Below, in pieces: positions 8,809-18,492 of a stretch of 64,000 nucleotides of DNA. The stretch comes from Microbacterium sufflavum. Lineage in GTDB: Bacteria; Actinomycetota; Actinomycetes; Actinomycetales; Microbacteriaceae. A program made the position numbers and the translations under genes. Each line of letters starts with the position of its first letter. The stretch's first letter is position 1. The notes under the pieces are model-generated. The model was not told the DNA's origin. It saw nothing but the letters and a program-made list of their open reading frames with translations, and ran no database searches. Location: the NCBI RefSeq assembly GCF_023101165.1, contig NZ_CP078076.1, forward strand, positions 2,976,001-3,040,000, written 5' to 3'.

Positions 8809-9729
8809 TCAGCGGACGGTGACGGCGCCCGCCTGCACGCGCACCGCGAACGACGAGATCTCCCCGACCTCCTCGCCGTCGATCTCGAACATCTGCGGAG
8901 CCGCAAGGCGCACCTCGATGCGCTCGGCGGAGACGTGCGTGGTGGAGTCCGTGCTCACCGCCTGATCGACACTCCCGAGAATCCGTCGGATGCCGTTGTC
9001 CCACACCACGGAGCGGACGGTGTCGAGCCACTGGAGGGGTCCGTCGGCGCTGATCAGCAGCATGTCGAGGAGCCCGTCGTCGACGAGGGCGTCGGGCAGC
9101 AGCCGGATACCGCCCTGCAACATGCCGCAGTTTCCGATCAGGAGGGTGTGCCCACGCAGCTCCTGCGGCTCACCGTCGTCCAACTGCAGCGTGATGTCGG
9201 TCATCTCCGTGCCGGCGAGTGCCCGGCCCATCGCCTCGACGTACGCGAGCCATCCCGCGCGGTCCTTGAGGTCGTCATTGGTCTCCACCAGCATCTGGGC
9301 ATCGACGCCGAAGCCCACCATGACCGAGAACGCGTGCTCCTCCCCGTCGATCTCGACCCATCCGAGGTCGATGTTCCGCGGCTCGCTGTCGCGGACGTGC
9401 TCCAGCGCGGGAAGGACGCCCTCCAGGGGGATGCCGAGGTTGCGGGCCAGGAGGTTGCCGGTGCCCTGCGGCACGATGCCGAGGGCGACCCCGGTCTCCG
9501 CGAGGGCCTCCGCGACCGCTCGGATGGTCCCGTCTCCGCCCACCGCGATGACCGGGTCACAGCCCTTCGCGACCGCCTCCGCCGCCATGCCACGGCCCGC
9601 GTCCTCCGGGGTGGTCTCCCACCAGCGGACCTCCGCATCATCGCCGAACGCGAGCCGGACGGCCTCCTCGAGAACCGCCCTGTCCGACTTCGTGGGGTTC
9701 CAGATCACTGCCAGAGGAGAAGACGTCAT
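8809..9729 (-). CDS. Diacylglycerol kinase family protein (DagK/YegS-like)
   Basis: A 306-residue protein starting MTSSPLAVIWNPTKS. The nucleotide-binding VGGDGTIRAVAEAL and the following PQGTGNLLARNLGIP are diagnostic for the diacylglycerol kinase catalytic domain; the C-terminal region GFGVDAQML, GNCGMLQGGIRLLPDALVDDG and FEIDGEEVG completes the usual two-domain fold. It should phosphorylate a lipid such as diacylglycerol or sphingoid-like substrates; which one cannot be read here. It lies 47 bp downstream of glnE on the same strand and may be read through from that operon. Confidence 0.93.
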   Translation of the reverse strand: MTSSPLAVIWNPTKSDRAVLEEAVRLAFGDDAEVRWWETTPEDAGRGMAAEAVAKGCDPVIAVGGDGTIRAVAEALAETGVALGIVPQGTGNLLARNLGIPLEGVLPALEHVRDSEPRNIDLGWVEIDGEEHAFSVMVGFGVDAQMLVETNDDLKDRAGWLAYVEAMGRALAGTEMTDITLQLDDGEPQELRGHTLLIGNCGMLQGGIRLLPDALVDDGLLDMLLISADGPLQWLDTVRSVVWDNGIRRILGSVDQAVSTDSTTHVSAERIEVRLAAPQMFEIDGEEVGEISSFAVRVQAGAVTVR

Positions 9730-9776
9730 GCGCTCAGCCTGGGCGACCGGAGCCGTTCCCGCAACTCGGTTGACAG

Positions 9777-12752
9777 TCACCCGTAGAACAGGTGCTCGAA
9801 GGTCCGCCGAGCCCGGCGCGTGACACCCAGGTAGTCCTCCTCGAGCTGCGTGGCCGCGCGGTTCGGGTAGCCCAGCAGCCGCGCCAGCGCGTCGAGCTGC
9901 CGGCGGTCGGCCGGGAGCACGTCGCTGGTCTGTCCGGTGAGCAGGGTGATGGCCGACCGGAGCCGGCTCGACAGCAGCCAGGCGGCGCGCAGACGCTCCG
10001 CGTCCTCCTCCTCCACGAGCCCGGCAGCCACCGCGGCGTCCAGCGCCCGCAGTGTCGAGGTGGTGCGGAGTCCCGGCACCTCCGCCGCATGCTGCAACTG
10101 CAGCAGTTGCACGAGCCACTCCACGTCGCTCAGGGTTCCCGGCCCGAGCTTGAGGTGCCGTCGCGGATCCGTGCCCTGCGGCAGCCGCTCCCCCTCGACC
10201 CGCGCCTTGATGCGCTTGATCTCCCTCAGCCCCTGGAGGTCGACCGTGTCGGGGTAGCGGATCGAATCGGCGAGCTCCGTGAACCGCGCGATCAGCTTGA
10301 CGCTCCCCGCGACGCCCTGCGCGCGCAGCAGCGCCTGCGCCTCCCACGACAGCGACCAGCGACGGTAGTACGCCGTGTACGCGTCGAACGAGCGCACCAG
10401 CGGACCGTTGCGCCCCTCCGGACGCAGTCCGGCGTCGAGCTCCAGCGGCAGCCGGTGGTCGGTGAGGTGCTCGCGCAGACCCGCCACGATCTTCGTGGCG
10501 AGCTTCTCGGCGCGCTGCGGATCCACGCCGTTCGCGTCGTACACGTACAGCACGTCCGCGTCGGAGCCGAACCCGAGCTCGCCACCGCCGAACCGGCCCA
10601 TCGCGATCACGGCGAAGTCGAGCGGCGCGTCCTCCGGCGGCACGACCTCACGCATCACCGCGCGCAGCCCGGCCTGGATCGTCGCGGCGGTGATGTCGGT
10701 GAGGGCCGTCGCCACCTCCTCGATCGTGAGCACGTCGAGCACCGCGCCCATGGCCGTGCGCAGCAGCTCGCGCCGCCGCAGGGCCCTGACCGCCCGCAGC
10801 GCGTCCGCGACCGTCTCGTGCCGCGTCTGGATCGCCCGCGCCTCCTCGTCCAGCGCCTCCGCGCCACGTGGTCGCAGGCGCTCCGTGCTGTCGAGCCAGG
10901 CCACGGACTCCGGGATCCACTCGAGCAGCTCCCCGATGTAGCGCGACGACGACAGCAGCCGCGTGAGACTCTCGGCCGCGCCGGAGGAATCCCGCAGCAT
11001 CCGCAGGAACCACGAGGTGTCGCCCAGCCGCTCGCTGATGCGACGGAACGCCAGGAGCGCGTAGTCCGGGTCGCTGCCGTCGGCGAACCAGCGCACCATG
11101 ATCGGCATCAGGTGCCGCTGGATCGTGGCCTTGCGGCTCAACCCCCGCGTCAGGGCACCGATGTGGCGCAGCGCCCCGGCCGGGTCGCGGAACCCGATCG
11201 CCGCGAGCCGGTCGTGCGCCTGCTCCAGCGACAGCGTGCGCTCCTCCTCCGGCAGACCGGCGACCGCGCTCAGCAGCGGGCGGTAGAACAGGCGCGTGTG
11301 GATCTCGCGCACCTCGCGGCGCACGGCCTCCCAGCGCGCCCAGATGGCGTCGCCGCTGTCGGCCAGTCCGGTCGCGCGGGCGAGGAACCGTCGTCCGGCC
11401 GGCGTGCGGGGCATCAGGTGCGTGCGGGAGAGCTCGCGCAGCTGCAGCCGGTGCTCCATGAGCCGCAGCACGCGGTAGTCGGCGGCGAAGGTCGCCGCGT
11501 CCGCCCGGCCGATGTACCCGCCGTCGACGAGGGCGTCGAGGCTCTCCAGCGTGCCGCGGGTGCGCAGCGTCTCGTCGGTCAGCCCGTGCACGAGCTGCAG
11601 GAGCTGCACCGTGAACTCGATGTCGCGCAGACCGCCCGCGCCGAGCTTGAGCTGGTACGGCGCGTCCTCCGGATCGATGTGCTCCATGACCCGTTCGCGC
11701 ATGCGCTGCACGTTCTCGACGAACTCCTCGCGCGCGGCGCTCGACCACACGAGGGGCTGCACGGCCGCGATGTACTCCGCACCCAGCACGGGGTCGCCCG
11801 CGAGCGGCCGTGCCTTCAGCAGCGCCTGGAACTCCCACCCCTTCGCCCAGCGGTCGTAGTAGGCGGCGTGCGAGGCGAGTGAGCGCACCAGGGCCCCCTG
11901 CTTGCCCTCGGGCCGCAGCGCCGCATCGACCTCCCACAGGGGCGGCTCGACCTCGATCGCGCTGAGGGCACGCATCGTCTCGCGCGCCAGTCGCGTCGCG
12001 ATGTCGATGGCCCGTGCCTCCGACACGACCGCGTCATCGGCGGTTCCCGCGACGAAGATGACGTCGACGTCGCTGACGTAGTTCAGCTCCCGCGCGCCGG
12101 CCTTGCCCATGCCGATGATCGCGAGCCGGGTCGCGGCGAGCTCGTCGTGGCCGGTGCTCGCGCGCAGCCGCGCCCGCGCTACCGCCAGCGCCGCCTCCAG
12201 CGCCGCACCGGCGAGGTCGGCAAGCGCCGCGGCGACCGCGGGCACCGCGTCCTCCGGGCGCTCGTGCGCGAGGTCGAACGCGGCGATCGCGGCGAGCTCA
12301 CGCCGATACGCCACGCGCACCGCCACGACCGCGTCGTCGTCGCCCGCCGCCGCGACACCGTCGCTGGCGTCCACGGCGGCGAGGAGGCGGCTGCGCAGCG
12401 CGTCGGCCGATGACAGCGCCGACACGGGCTCGCTGAGCACGGAGAGCTGTGCGGGGTGGCGCAGGAAGAACTCGGCGAGCCCGGTCGAGGCGCCGAACAC
12501 CCGCCACACCGTGGGGCGGGCCTCCGCATCGTCGACGAGCGGCCGCACCGCCTCCGGGTCACGGCGCGCCACCCGGAGCAGACCGCGCACCGCGGCATCC
12601 GGGTCTGCGGCGCCCATGCCGTCGAGCAGCCCCGCACGGGGTCGGCCCAGCAACGACTCCAGCTCTGCCAGCGACGCGGCGGCCTCGGACAGCTCGGAGA
12701 AACCGATCCGTGCGAGCGCGGAGAGCGAGACGGAGGCGTCGGGTCGGGCCAT
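9777..12752 (-). CDS. glnE: Bifunctional glutamine-synthetase adenylyltransferase / adenylyl-removing enzyme
   Basis: A 991-residue protein that attaches AMP to GlnA Tyr402 and removes it. Two nucleotidyltransferase domains are visible. The N-terminal one has GKAGARELNYVSDVDVIF (deadenylylation half by family analogy). The C-terminal one has GRFGGGELGFGSDADVLYVY (adenylylation half). Each is followed by a helical KLGPGTLSDVEWLVQLLQL-type block (first copy KLGAGGLRDIEFTVQLLQL). GAGG 6 nt before ATG 12752 lies across the glnA2 stop, with only 8 bp between genes, so the genes are probably translated together. No PII gene (glnB/glnK) is in the window. Confidence 0.97.
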   Translation of the reverse strand: MARPDASVSLSALARIGFSELSEAAASLAELESLLGRPRAGLLDGMGAADPDAAVRGLLRVARRDPEAVRPLVDDAEARPTVWRVFGASTGLAEFFLRHPAQLSVLSEPVSALSSADALRSRLLAAVDASDGVAAAGDDDAVVAVRVAYRRELAAIAAFDLAHERPEDAVPAVAAALADLAGAALEAALAVARARLRASTGHDELAATRLAIIGMGKAGARELNYVSDVDVIFVAGTADDAVVSEARAIDIATRLARETMRALSAIEVEPPLWEVDAALRPEGKQGALVRSLASHAAYYDRWAKGWEFQALLKARPLAGDPVLGAEYIAAVQPLVWSSAAREEFVENVQRMRERVMEHIDPEDAPYQLKLGAGGLRDIEFTVQLLQLVHGLTDETLRTRGTLESLDALVDGGYIGRADAATFAADYRVLRLMEHRLQLRELSRTHLMPRTPAGRRFLARATGLADSGDAIWARWEAVRREVREIHTRLFYRPLLSAVAGLPEEERTLSLEQAHDRLAAIGFRDPAGALRHIGALTRGLSRKATIQRHLMPIMVRWFADGSDPDYALLAFRRISERLGDTSWFLRMLRDSSGAAESLTRLLSSSRYIGELLEWIPESVAWLDSTERLRPRGAEALDEEARAIQTRHETVADALRAVRALRRRELLRTAMGAVLDVLTIEEVATALTDITAATIQAGLRAVMREVVPPEDAPLDFAVIAMGRFGGGELGFGSDADVLYVYDANGVDPQRAEKLATKIVAGLREHLTDHRLPLELDAGLRPEGRNGPLVRSFDAYTAYYRRWSLSWEAQALLRAQGVAGSVKLIARFTELADSIRYPDTVDLQGLREIKRIKARVEGERLPQGTDPRRHLKLGPGTLSDVEWLVQLLQLQHAAEVPGLRTTSTLRALDAAVAAGLVEEEDAERLRAAWLLSSRLRSAITLLTGQTSDVLPADRRQLDALARLLGYPNRAATQLEEDYLGVTRRARRTFEHLFYG

Positions 12753-12760
12753 GCCGCGCC

Positions 12761-14098
12761 TCAGAGGAGCTCGAGGTTGTTCTTCAGCTCCAGCGGCGTG
12801 ACCTGCCCGCGGTACGCCTCCCACTCCTTGCGCTTGTTGAGCAGCACGTAGTTGAACACCTGCTCGCCCAGCGTCTCGGCCACGAGCTCGGACTCCTCCA
12901 TGTACTCCAGCGCGTGGTCGAGGCTGGCGGGCAGGGCGGAGTAGCCCAGCGCACGGCGCTCGGCGTCGCTCAGCGCCCACACGTTGTCCTCGGCCTCCGG
13001 CGGCAGCTCGTACCCCTCCTCGATGCCCTTGAGGCCGGCGGCGAGCATGAGCGCGTAAGCCAGGTAGGGGTTCGCGGCCGAGTCGAGCGCGCGGTACTCC
13101 ACGCGCGACGACTGCCCCTTGTTCGGCTTGTACATCGGCACCCGGACGAGCGCCGAACGGTTGTTGTGACCCCACGTGATGAAGCTGGGGGCCTCGTCGC
13201 CGCCCCACAGCCGCTTGTACGAGTTGACGAACTGGTTGGTCACGGCGGAGATCTCGTTCGCGTGCCGCAGGAGCCCGGCGATGAAGTGACGGCCGGTCTT
13301 GGACAGCTGGTACTTCGCCCCCTCCTCGTAGAACGCGTTCTGATCGCCCTCGAACAGCGACATGTGCGTGTGCATGCCGCTGCCGGGCTGACCGCTGAGC
13401 GGCTTCGGCATGAACGTGGCGTACACGCCCTGCTCGATGGCCACCTCCTTGATCACGGTGCGGAACGTCATGACATTGTCGGCCGTGGTGAGGGCGTCGG
13501 CGTAGCGCAGGTCGATCTCGTTCTGACCGGGACCGCCCTCGTGGTGGCTGAACTCCACCGAGATGCCGAGGTCTTCGAGCATGCGCACCGAGCGGCGCCG
13601 GAAGTCATGGGCTGTACCGCCCGGCACGTTGTCGAAGTACCCGGCGGAGTCGACCGGGACCGGACCCTCCGGCCCGAACGACGAGGACTTGAGCAGGTAG
13701 AACTCGATCTCCGGGTGCGTGTAGAACGTGAAGCCCGCGTCAGCGGCCTTCGCGAGCGCGCGCTTGAGCACGTGACGCGGATCCGCCACCGCCGGCTGCC
13801 CGTCCGGGGTGGTGAGGTCGCAGAACATGCGCGCCGTCGGGTCGATCTCCCCGCGCCACGGCAGCGTCTGGAACGTGGTCGGGTCGGGCTGCGCCAGCAG
13901 ATCGGACTCGTACGTGCGGGTGAGGCCCTCGATGGCCGAGCCGTCGAAGCCGATGCCCTCGGCGAACGCCCCCTCGACCTCGGCCGGCGCGATCGCGACC
14001 GACTTCAGCGTGCCGATCACGTCGGTGAACCACAGCCGCACGAACTTGACGCCGCGCTCCTCGATCGTGCGAAGCACGAAGTCCCTCTGCTTGTCCAT
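12761..14098 (-). CDS. glnA2: Glutamine synthetase-like GlnA2 (GSI-alpha-type size)
   Basis: A 445-residue glutamine-synthetase fold: DGSAIEG, EIEFYLLK, GSGMHTHMSLFEG and HNNRSALVRVP are visible. It corresponds to actinobacterial GlnA2 next to glnE. In Streptomyces, GlnA2 acts as a gamma-glutamylpolyamine synthetase, so glutamine synthesis should not be assumed. It is 29 residues shorter than GlnA. A local motif YELPPEAED aligns with the adenylylation segment of GlnA (YELPPEEAK); whether this Tyr is modified is unknown. ATG 14098 follows the small upstream gene by 2 bp, so they form one operon with glnE. Confidence 0.95.
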   Translation of the reverse strand: MDKQRDFVLRTIEERGVKFVRLWFTDVIGTLKSVAIAPAEVEGAFAEGIGFDGSAIEGLTRTYESDLLAQPDPTTFQTLPWRGEIDPTARMFCDLTTPDGQPAVADPRHVLKRALAKAADAGFTFYTHPEIEFYLLKSSSFGPEGPVPVDSAGYFDNVPGGTAHDFRRRSVRMLEDLGISVEFSHHEGGPGQNEIDLRYADALTTADNVMTFRTVIKEVAIEQGVYATFMPKPLSGQPGSGMHTHMSLFEGDQNAFYEEGAKYQLSKTGRHFIAGLLRHANEISAVTNQFVNSYKRLWGGDEAPSFITWGHNNRSALVRVPMYKPNKGQSSRVEYRALDSAANPYLAYALMLAAGLKGIEEGYELPPEAEDNVWALSDAERRALGYSALPASLDHALEYMEESELVAETLGEQVFNYVLLNKRKEWEAYRGQVTPLELKNNLELL

Positions 14099-14100
14099 GG

Positions 14101-14343
14101 CTACTCTGCGCCCTGGCCCTTCGCGTCGGAGCCGAAGCCGCTCGACGGCTTCGCGTCCCAGCCCTGCTCCGCGGCCTCCTCCTCGGCCCAGGCACGCGAC
14201 CGCTCCTGGAGGACCTCGGGAGCACGACGCGCCTCGGCCTCGGTGTCGAAGGGGCCGACGCGGTCGATCGAGGGCGACAGCATGCCGAACTCGACCTCGC
14301 CCGTGGCGGAGTTGTACCAGTACTTGTGATCGCCGTCGGTCAT
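14101..14343 (-). CDS. Small SPOR-domain-like protein
   Basis: An 80-residue acidic protein: YWYNSATGEVEFGMLSPS, then VGPFDTEAEARRAPEVL and a polar C-terminus. The aromatic/Gly start and the GPFDTEAEA helix resemble very short SPOR-like proteins found in this position in Microbacteriaceae. No signal peptide or membrane segment is present, so peptidoglycan binding is doubtful. GGAG lies upstream of ATG 14343. As first gene of the glnA2-glnE unit, it may be functionally tied to nitrogen metabolism, but only position suggests this. Confidence 0.75.
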   Translation of the reverse strand: MTDGDHKYWYNSATGEVEFGMLSPSIDRVGPFDTEAEARRAPEVLQERSRAWAEEEAAEQGWDAKPSSGFGSDAKGQGAE

Positions 14344-14424
14344 GGCTTCTCCTTCTTCCCGCGAGTCGTTCGGGTGATGTCATCGATCCTACTGGCGCAC
14401 ACAGCGGTCGCTAAGCTATCGGCC

Positions 14425-15171
<747 letters not shown>

Positions 15172-15187
15172 CACCAGCGACACGTGG

Positions 15188-15217
15188 AAGGCCCCGCAGA
15201 GCATCTGCGGGGCCTTT
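15188..15217. terminator. Bidirectional terminator of ppgK and rnpB
   Basis: Stem of 13 bp (AAGGCCCCGCAGA at 15188-15200, complement at 15204-15216) with a 3-nt loop and TTTCC on the plus side. It serves ppgK (stop 15171) and the 3' end of rnpB (about 15222) from the other strand. Confidence 0.9.
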
Positions 15218-15221
15218 CCTC

Positions 15222-15604
15222 GTGGGGCGAATGGGCCGGCCTGTACGCCGGGTTCTGTTCCGGGGTTCTTCGCCCCTTCGACGGCCATCTCTCTCGGCGA
15301 CACGTTGCCGTGCCGCTCCAGCGGTCTACCCGAGGACTCGGCGGGCCGCGTCAACATCCTCTGTCTGACCTTGCTCCGGGCGAGGTTTACCTGGCGGGCC
15401 GTGTCACCACGGCCCCCGGTGGTCTCTTACACCACCCTTTCACCCTTACCCGCGATCCGAGGATCACGGGCGGTCTGCTCTCTGTGGCACTTTCTCGCGG
15501 ATCACTCCGGGTGGGTGTTACCCACCGCCCTGCCCTGTGGAGCCCGGACGTTCCTCGGTGCGGTCACCCGCCACGCGACCGTCCAGCCGACCCATTCGCC
15601 CCAC
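15222..15604 (-). ncRNA. rnpB: RNase P RNA, bacterial type A
   Basis: This is the catalytic RNA of RNase P, which matures tRNA 5' ends. On the minus strand it begins GTGGGGCGAATGGGTCGG and ends GCCGGCCCATTCGCCCCAC, which pair as a long P1 helix. The conserved GAGGAACGTCCGGGCTCC follows near the 5' end, and AACAGAACCCGGCGTACAGG near the 3' end. The length, about 383 nt, is normal for actinobacteria. Exact ends are inferred from P1 pairing. The 5' end lies 14 bp from the stop of the polymerase-like gene. Confidence 0.96.
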
Positions 15605-15617
15605 CAGTCTACGGCGC

Positions 15618-17318
15618 TCACTTCTCCGCGGAATCCGCGATGCGCAGGTCGAGCGGCACCTCGATCGGGAACGTGCCGAACAGGCGGGTCGTCGCGACCT
15701 CCGCCGCCTCCCGCACCGCAGCCGCAGCAGCCTCGGCGTGCTCGCGCGGGGTATGCACGATGATCTCGTCGTGCAGGAAGAACGCCAGATGCGGCTCGCG
15801 GGCGAACGGGCCGGAGGCCTCGGCGGCCCCGAACACGGGCGGCAGCTGCTGCAGCCGGTGTCGGATCTCGGCGAGCCAGATGAGCGACCACTCGGCCGCC
15901 GTGCCCTGCACCACGAAGTTGCGGGTGAAGCGTCCCCAGTCCCGGGCTCGCCGACGAGCGAGGGCCACCACGGCGGGATCAGCCTCCGCGGCCGTCGCAT
16001 CCGACTGCAACCGCATCCACTCGTCCGACGGCCGCGGCGAGGACCGGCCCAGCCACGTCGAGACGATCCCGCCGTCCTCGCCCGTGCGCGCCGCCTCGTC
16101 GACGAGGGCCATGGCGCGCGGGTAGACGCGGCGCAACCGTGGCACCAGACGGCCGCTGTCGCCGCTCGTCGCGCCGTACATGGCCCCGAGCACCGCGTAC
16201 TTCGCCTCTTCACGGGTCGCGACCGCGCCCGACGCCACGACACCCGCGTAGAGGTCGCCACCGCGCGCCGCCTCGGCCATCGCTTCATCCGCCGCCATGG
16301 CCGCCAGCATCCGCGGCTCCAGCTGCGCGACATCCGCGACCACCAGCGTCCATCCGGGGTCGGCCCGCACGGCGGGTCGCAGGTTCCGCGGCAGCTGCAG
16401 CGCTCCCCCGCCGGCCGAGGCCCAGCGCCCCGTGACCACGCCACCGGGGATGTAGACCGGACGGAACCGCCCCTCGTGCACCCACTCGGACAGCCACGTC
16501 CACCCGTTCGCGCTCAGCAGCCGGGACAGCTTCTTGTACGCCAGCAGCGGCTCGACGACGGGATGGTCCTGCGTCGACAGCTCCCACTTGCTCGTGGACT
16601 CGACCTGCACTCCGACGCGATGCAGGGCGCGCAGCAGCTTGGGCTGGCTGTCCAGGTGGAGAGTCGCATCGCCGAGGAGCGCTCGCACCTCGTCCGCACG
16701 CTCCACCATGTGCCGGGGAAGACCGCCGCCCGCGGGCCGGGCGCCGAGGGTCTCGGTGAGGATCGCGTCGTGCACCGCCGTGTCCCAGGGCAACCCGGCG
16801 GCGCGCATCTCCTCGGCGATCAGGCCACCTGCGGACTCGGCGGCGCACAGGAGCGTCAGCCGCCCGTCCCGCGCGGCGGCGATCACCCGGCGTTGCGCGC
16901 GGTACTGCTCCAGGGCCGCGACGACCGCGGGCTCCCCCGATTCCTCGTCGAACACGTCGAACAGGGAGGGCGTCGCGTCGGCGGGCTGCCGCGGCTCCCA
17001 GGCGGCAGACGGAGGCAGCGGCGCGGGCACCGTCGCGGTGTCCCGCAAGATCGCATGGCACAGGACCAGGTCGTGACTGCGGCCGATGCGGACTCCCTCC
17101 CGCAGCAGCAGTGCGTACACCTCGGCGGCCGAGCGCAGGATCCACCGGGGGCCGTCCTCCGCCTCCGTCGCGGCGACCCAGGAGGCGAGTTCGCCCGCGG
17201 GCACGAGCGTCCGACCGCTCTCCCGGTCGTGCTCGTCGAGCTCGACCGCCGCGTACTCGGCCGCCCCGAGCGCGATCAGGGCGATGCGGCGCTCCGTGCC
17301 CGACGCCGGCACCGTCAT
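15618..17318 (-). CDS. Short PolA-family DNA polymerase (annotated in relatives as bifunctional 3'-5' exonuclease/DNA polymerase)
   Basis: A 566-residue protein. The C-terminal half carries family A polymerase motifs: motif A as VVADVAQLEPRMLAAMA, motif B as EEAKYAVLGAMYGAT, and motif C as FFLHDEIIVHTP. This is well short of PolA (about 900 residues) and lacks the 5' nuclease domain. I do not see a clean set of DEDD exonuclease residues in the N-terminal 200 residues, so the exonuclease part is probably degenerate. In motif A the usual Ile-Glu-Leu-Arg is Leu-Glu-Pro-Arg. It is a conserved actinobacterial accessory polymerase of unclear role, 22 bp downstream of... the zinc-ribbon gene stop side on the same strand order (zinc-ribbon stop at 17341 precedes this start at 17318). 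Confidence 0.88.
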   Translation of the reverse strand: MTVPASGTERRIALIALGAAEYAAVELDEHDRESGRTLVPAGELASWVAATEAEDGPRWILRSAAEVYALLLREGVRIGRSHDLVLCHAILRDTATVPAPLPPSAAWEPRQPADATPSLFDVFDEESGEPAVVAALEQYRAQRRVIAAARDGRLTLLCAAESAGGLIAEEMRAAGLPWDTAVHDAILTETLGARPAGGGLPRHMVERADEVRALLGDATLHLDSQPKLLRALHRVGVQVESTSKWELSTQDHPVVEPLLAYKKLSRLLSANGWTWLSEWVHEGRFRPVYIPGGVVTGRWASAGGGALQLPRNLRPAVRADPGWTLVVADVAQLEPRMLAAMAADEAMAEAARGGDLYAGVVASGAVATREEAKYAVLGAMYGATSGDSGRLVPRLRRVYPRAMALVDEAARTGEDGGIVSTWLGRSSPRPSDEWMRLQSDATAAEADPAVVALARRRARDWGRFTRNFVVQGTAAEWSLIWLAEIRHRLQQLPPVFGAAEASGPFAREPHLAFFLHDEIIVHTPREHAEAAAAAVREAAEVATTRLFGTFPIEVPLDLRIADSAEK

Positions 17319-17340
17319 CGGCGGTGCACGACGGATGCGC

Positions 17341-18075
17341 TCACGAGAGCCCCGACTCCTCGGTGCGGACGAGGATGCAGCCGCACTCGGGGCAGGAGAC
17401 CACGGCGTCCTCCGGGGCTCGGCGGATCTCGTTGAGGTCGGTGCCAGGGAGCATCATGCGGCAGCCCTCGCAGGTGCCGCGGGTGAGGAGCGCCGCCCCC
17501 GCGCTGTTCTGCGCGCGGCGGTCGTACTCCGCCAGCAGCGGGGCGGGGATCGAGCCGGCGACGGCCTCCCGGTCACGCGTCAGCTGAGCGCCGAGCTCGG
17601 TGGCCGCCGCCACGTCGGCCTTCGCCTGCGCGGTCAGGGCCGTGCCCTCGGTCGTGGTCGTGTCGAGCAGCGCCTGCTGAGCGGCGACGGCGGCATCGGC
17701 CTCTTCCACGCGCCCCATCACGTCGAGCTCCGCGTCTTCCAGATCGCTCAGGCGCTTGGCCAGGCTGGCGAGCTCGTGCTCGAGCGCCTGCGCCTCCTTC
17801 GCGTTGGTCGCCGCCGCCAGACGCGCGGTGTCGCGGTCCCGGCGCTGTTCGGCCAGGGACACGTCGGACTCCAGCCGCGCGAGCTCGGCCCGCGCATCGT
17901 CCCGCGCGCCGGTGAGAACCGTGAGCTCGCGGAGCTGCTCCTGGCGGACGGCGACGAGCTCGGTGATCCGCGCCGCCTGACTCGGCTGGGTGCGGGCGCG
18001 CTCGGCCTGCGCGATGCGCCGGTCGAGGTCCGCGATGTCGAGCAGGGTGCGCTGGTTCTCCGGGGTGGCGTTCAC
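17341..18075 (-). CDS. Coiled-coil C4-type zinc-ribbon protein (CdsZ/zf-RING_7-like)
   Basis: A 244-residue protein. Residues about 10-185 are a long Ala/Glu/Arg-rich coiled coil (for example RRIAQAERARTQPSQAARI and ALEHELASLAKRLSDLEDA). The C-terminus has a zinc ribbon with two CxxC pairs: GTCEGCRMMLPG and VVSCPECGCILV. This architecture matches the widely conserved actinobacterial zf-RING_7 family, often located beside an RNase H or Nif3-like gene; here the partner is the PolA-like gene 22 bp downstream, so they are likely co-transcribed. Confidence 0.9.
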   Translation of the reverse strand: MNATPENQRTLLDIADLDRRIAQAERARTQPSQAARITELVAVRQEQLRELTVLTGARDDARAELARLESDVSLAEQRRDRDTARLAAATNAKEAQALEHELASLAKRLSDLEDAELDVMGRVEEADAAVAAQQALLDTTTTEGTALTAQAKADVAAATELGAQLTRDREAVAGSIPAPLLAEYDRRAQNSAGAALLTRGTCEGCRMMLPGTDLNEIRRAPEDAVVSCPECGCILVRTEESGLS

Positions 18076-18111
18076 GCTCTCAAATCTAGTCGGTCGGCCG
18101 TCGTCCGGGCC

Positions 18112-18492
18112 TCAGCCGATGACGCCGTCGACGTAGAGCCACGTGCGGCCCTCGCGGACGAATCGGCTGCGCTCGCGCAGGGAGCCGCGCTCGGCGCCGT
18201 GCCGCCAGAACGCCTCGAACTCCACGACGCCGTCGCGGTCGAGCGGTCCCCCGGCCACGCGGTCGACGATCAGCAGCCGACGCCACTCCAGACCCCGGTC
18301 GAACTCGACGTCGCGGGGCCGCGTGCTCGGATGCCAGGTGCGCAGCAGGTACGCGGCGTCCTCCCGGGAGAAAGCGGTGTAGCGGGAGCGCATGAGCCGC
18401 TCAGCGGTCGGAGCGGGCGCACCTCCGAGAAGGGGCGCGCAGCACTCGTCGAACGGGTTGCCGGAGCCGCAGGGGCAGCGTGCGGACGACAT
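18112..18492 (-). CDS. YchJ/UPF0225 family protein with SEC-C zinc motif
   Basis: A 126-residue protein starting MSSARCPCGSGNPFDECC. The CxCGSG...CC metal-binding SEC-C motif is followed by the YchJ core: RSRYTAFSREDAAYLLRTW, then the VVEFEAFWRHGA and FVREGRTWLYVDG block. Function is unknown; the fold resembles NTF2-like domains. Its ATG shares bases with the stop of the upstream membrane-protein gene (TGATG), so translation is coupled. An earlier in-frame start at 18627 would overlap that gene. Confidence 0.92.
   Translation of the reverse strand: MSSARCPCGSGNPFDECCAPLLGGAPAPTAERLMRSRYTAFSREDAAYLLRTWHPSTRPRDVEFDRGLEWRRLLIVDRVAGGPLDRDGVVEFEAFWRHGAERGSLRERSRFVREGRTWLYVDGVIG

Noticed and set aside
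9792-11882. 696-codon plus-strand frame opposite glnE
   Set aside because: Arg/Gln-rich low-complexity translation without motifs; glnE on the other strand has both complete catalytic domains.
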